Positions 5,268 to 6,115 of a stretch of 6,115 nt of DNA are shown here, piece after piece (the stretch's first letter is position 1; every line of letters begins with the position of its first letter). This DNA is from an uncultured Paenibacillaceae bacterium (lineage in GTDB: Bacteria; Bacillota; Bacilli; Paenibacillales; CALAME01). The stretch is from assembly GCA_937983035.1 (NCBI GenBank), contig CALKAN010000322.1:1-6115 (forward strand). Direction: 5' to 3'. Both the position numbers and the translations under genes were made by a program. A model generated the notes under the pieces. It did not search any database, was not told the DNA's origin, and was given only the letters and a program-made list of their open reading frames with translations.

Positions 5268-6115
5268 ATGAGAGAAGAACATCACTTATCCCGCAAGCAG
5301 AAATACCGCAGGCGCAGACGCAGACGATCGTTGAAAGCCGCGGCAGCTGTTTTGATCGTCATAGGTCTCGGATTGGGCATTTATTATGCGCTCATCGATC
5401 CATATCAACAGCGGCACGATGTGAAGGCTCCGCTGGATTCACCTTTGCCGGGACATGACGCGGACAGCGCAGATCCGATCAAAACCGTGCATGAACTTGA
5501 GCAGCCTGCTGATTCGGATCAAAAAACGGGCGGCAAGGACGGGAATGAAACAGGTCAGACGGATATGAGCGGCAGCGATCCATCCGCTGAAGACGCCGTT
5601 GTTACGCTGTCTTTTGTTGGCGATGTCTTATTGGGGAGCACGGTCAACTTGCTGCTCGAAGAGCACGGATACGATTATCCTTATCGGCATATGAAGTCGA
5701 TCTTAAGCAGATCAGATTTCACGATGGCGAACTTAGAGACGCCGATTACAGACCGAGGAGAACCGGTGGAGAAGCTTTATGCATACCGCAGCGATCCGAA
5801 AGTGCTGCCAGCTTTTAAAGAAGCCGGATTTGACATTGTGAATTTGGCGAACAATCACATTTTGGACTACCACGTCGTCGGGCTTGTGGATACGTTCCGC
5901 CATTTACGAGAAGCAGGCATCCATTATGTCGGCGCTGGGGAAAATGCAGATGAAGCGTTCACGCCGGTCATTGTGGAGAAGAACGGGATCCGGGTTGCCG
6001 TGCTCGGTTTCAGCAGAGTCGTGCCGGACGGCTGGTGGAAAGCAGATGACAATCGTCCCGGCGTTGCGCCGACGTACAACTATACGCGGCAAGTGAGACA
6101 GATTCAAGAAGCGGC
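5268..6115 (+). CDS. CapA/YwtB-family metallophosphatase-fold protein, membrane-anchored (3' end beyond window)
   Basis: The frame is open from ATG 5268 to the window end, giving 282 codons with no stop, so it is cut by the window rather than broken. TTAGGAG (5254-5260) sits seven bases before the ATG, an excellent ribosome-binding site. Residues 1-21 are strongly basic with seven consecutive arginines (14-20). One membrane segment follows (about 23-42), making a type II signal anchor that places the rest outside the cell. Residues 44-110 are a polar, acidic, low-complexity linker. From residue 112 the PGA_cap domain is clear: SFVGDVLLGS (115-124), ANLETPIT (154-161), NLANNHILDY (192-201) and VGAGENADEAF. 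In B. subtilis CapA/YwtB (PgsA) acts in poly-gamma-glutamate capsule synthesis, but many stand-alone relatives exist. No pgsB, pgsC or ggt-like gene is adjacent on the visible side, so a capsule role is unproven. Family assignment is firm; substrate is unknown. Confidence 0.9.
   Translation, partial: MREEHHLSRKQKYRRRRRRRSLKAAAAVLIVIGLGLGIYYALIDPYQQRHDVKAPLDSPLPGHDADSADPIKTVHELEQPADSDQKTGGKDGNETGQTDMSGSDPSAEDAVVTLSFVGDVLLGSTVNLLLEEHGYDYPYRHMKSILSRSDFTMANLETPITDRGEPVEKLYAYRSDPKVLPAFKEAGFDIVNLANNHILDYHVVGLVDTFRHLREAGIHYVGAGENADEAFTPVIVEKNGIRVAVLGFSRVVPDGWWKADDNRPGVAPTYNYTRQVRQIQEA

Noticed and set aside
1..6115. tRNA, rRNA, CRISPR array, insertion sequence, riboswitch or phage module
   Set aside because: Both strands were scanned by eye. 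No direct-repeat array, transposase motif, terminal inverted repeats, tRNA-like cloverleaf or T-box-like signature was found. The amidase alone does not make a prophage.

Overview
The window looks like ordinary chromosomal DNA of a spore-forming member of the Bacillales. The evidence is a KinB-like sporulation kinase with the 5TM sensor layout, a signal-less CwlC-type amidase, a YpsC-type THUMP methyltransferase, strong purine-rich Shine-Dalgarno sites, GTG and TTG starts, and sigma-A-like promoters. Base composition is moderate, by eye a little under half G+C. The family cannot be fixed from sequence alone; Bacillaceae or Paenibacillaceae both fit. There are no tRNA, rRNA, IS, phage structural, CRISPR or toxin-antitoxin signatures.

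Layout. Bases 2-34 may be the last codons of a gene whose stop overlaps the GTG of the next one by four bases (GTGA). Bases 31-765 (+) encode a cytoplasmic-type N-acetylmuramoyl-L-alanine amidase, closed by a clear intrinsic terminator (806-838). Bases 990-2279 (+) encode a membrane histidine kinase with its own promoter candidate (about 931-962). A long hairpin at 2308-2343 separates it from the convergent minus-strand methyltransferase gene (3513 down to 2374), which has its own promoter at 3642-3671. Upstream of that, also on the minus strand, is a 12-TM drug efflux transporter of the MFS (4945 down to 3734). A divergent control region (4946-5267) separates it from a plus-strand CapA/YwtB-like gene that starts at 5268 and runs off the window end, so its C-terminus is not visible.

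How the genes relate. The first two may share a sporulation theme: KinB-type kinases feed phosphate to Spo0F/Spo0A, and CwlC-type amidases lyse the mother cell. They are separated by a terminator and no operon is implied. The other three genes are independent housekeeping or accessory functions: rRNA modification, drug efflux, and envelope or poly-gamma-glutamate related.

I do not see a new multi-gene system. The points most worth a second look are the amidase's unusual C-terminal module, the poorly placed Shine-Dalgarno and start of the kinase, the palindrome over the transporter's -35 box, the ~120-nt leader of the methyltransferase, and the seven-arginine run at the N-terminus of the CapA-like protein.
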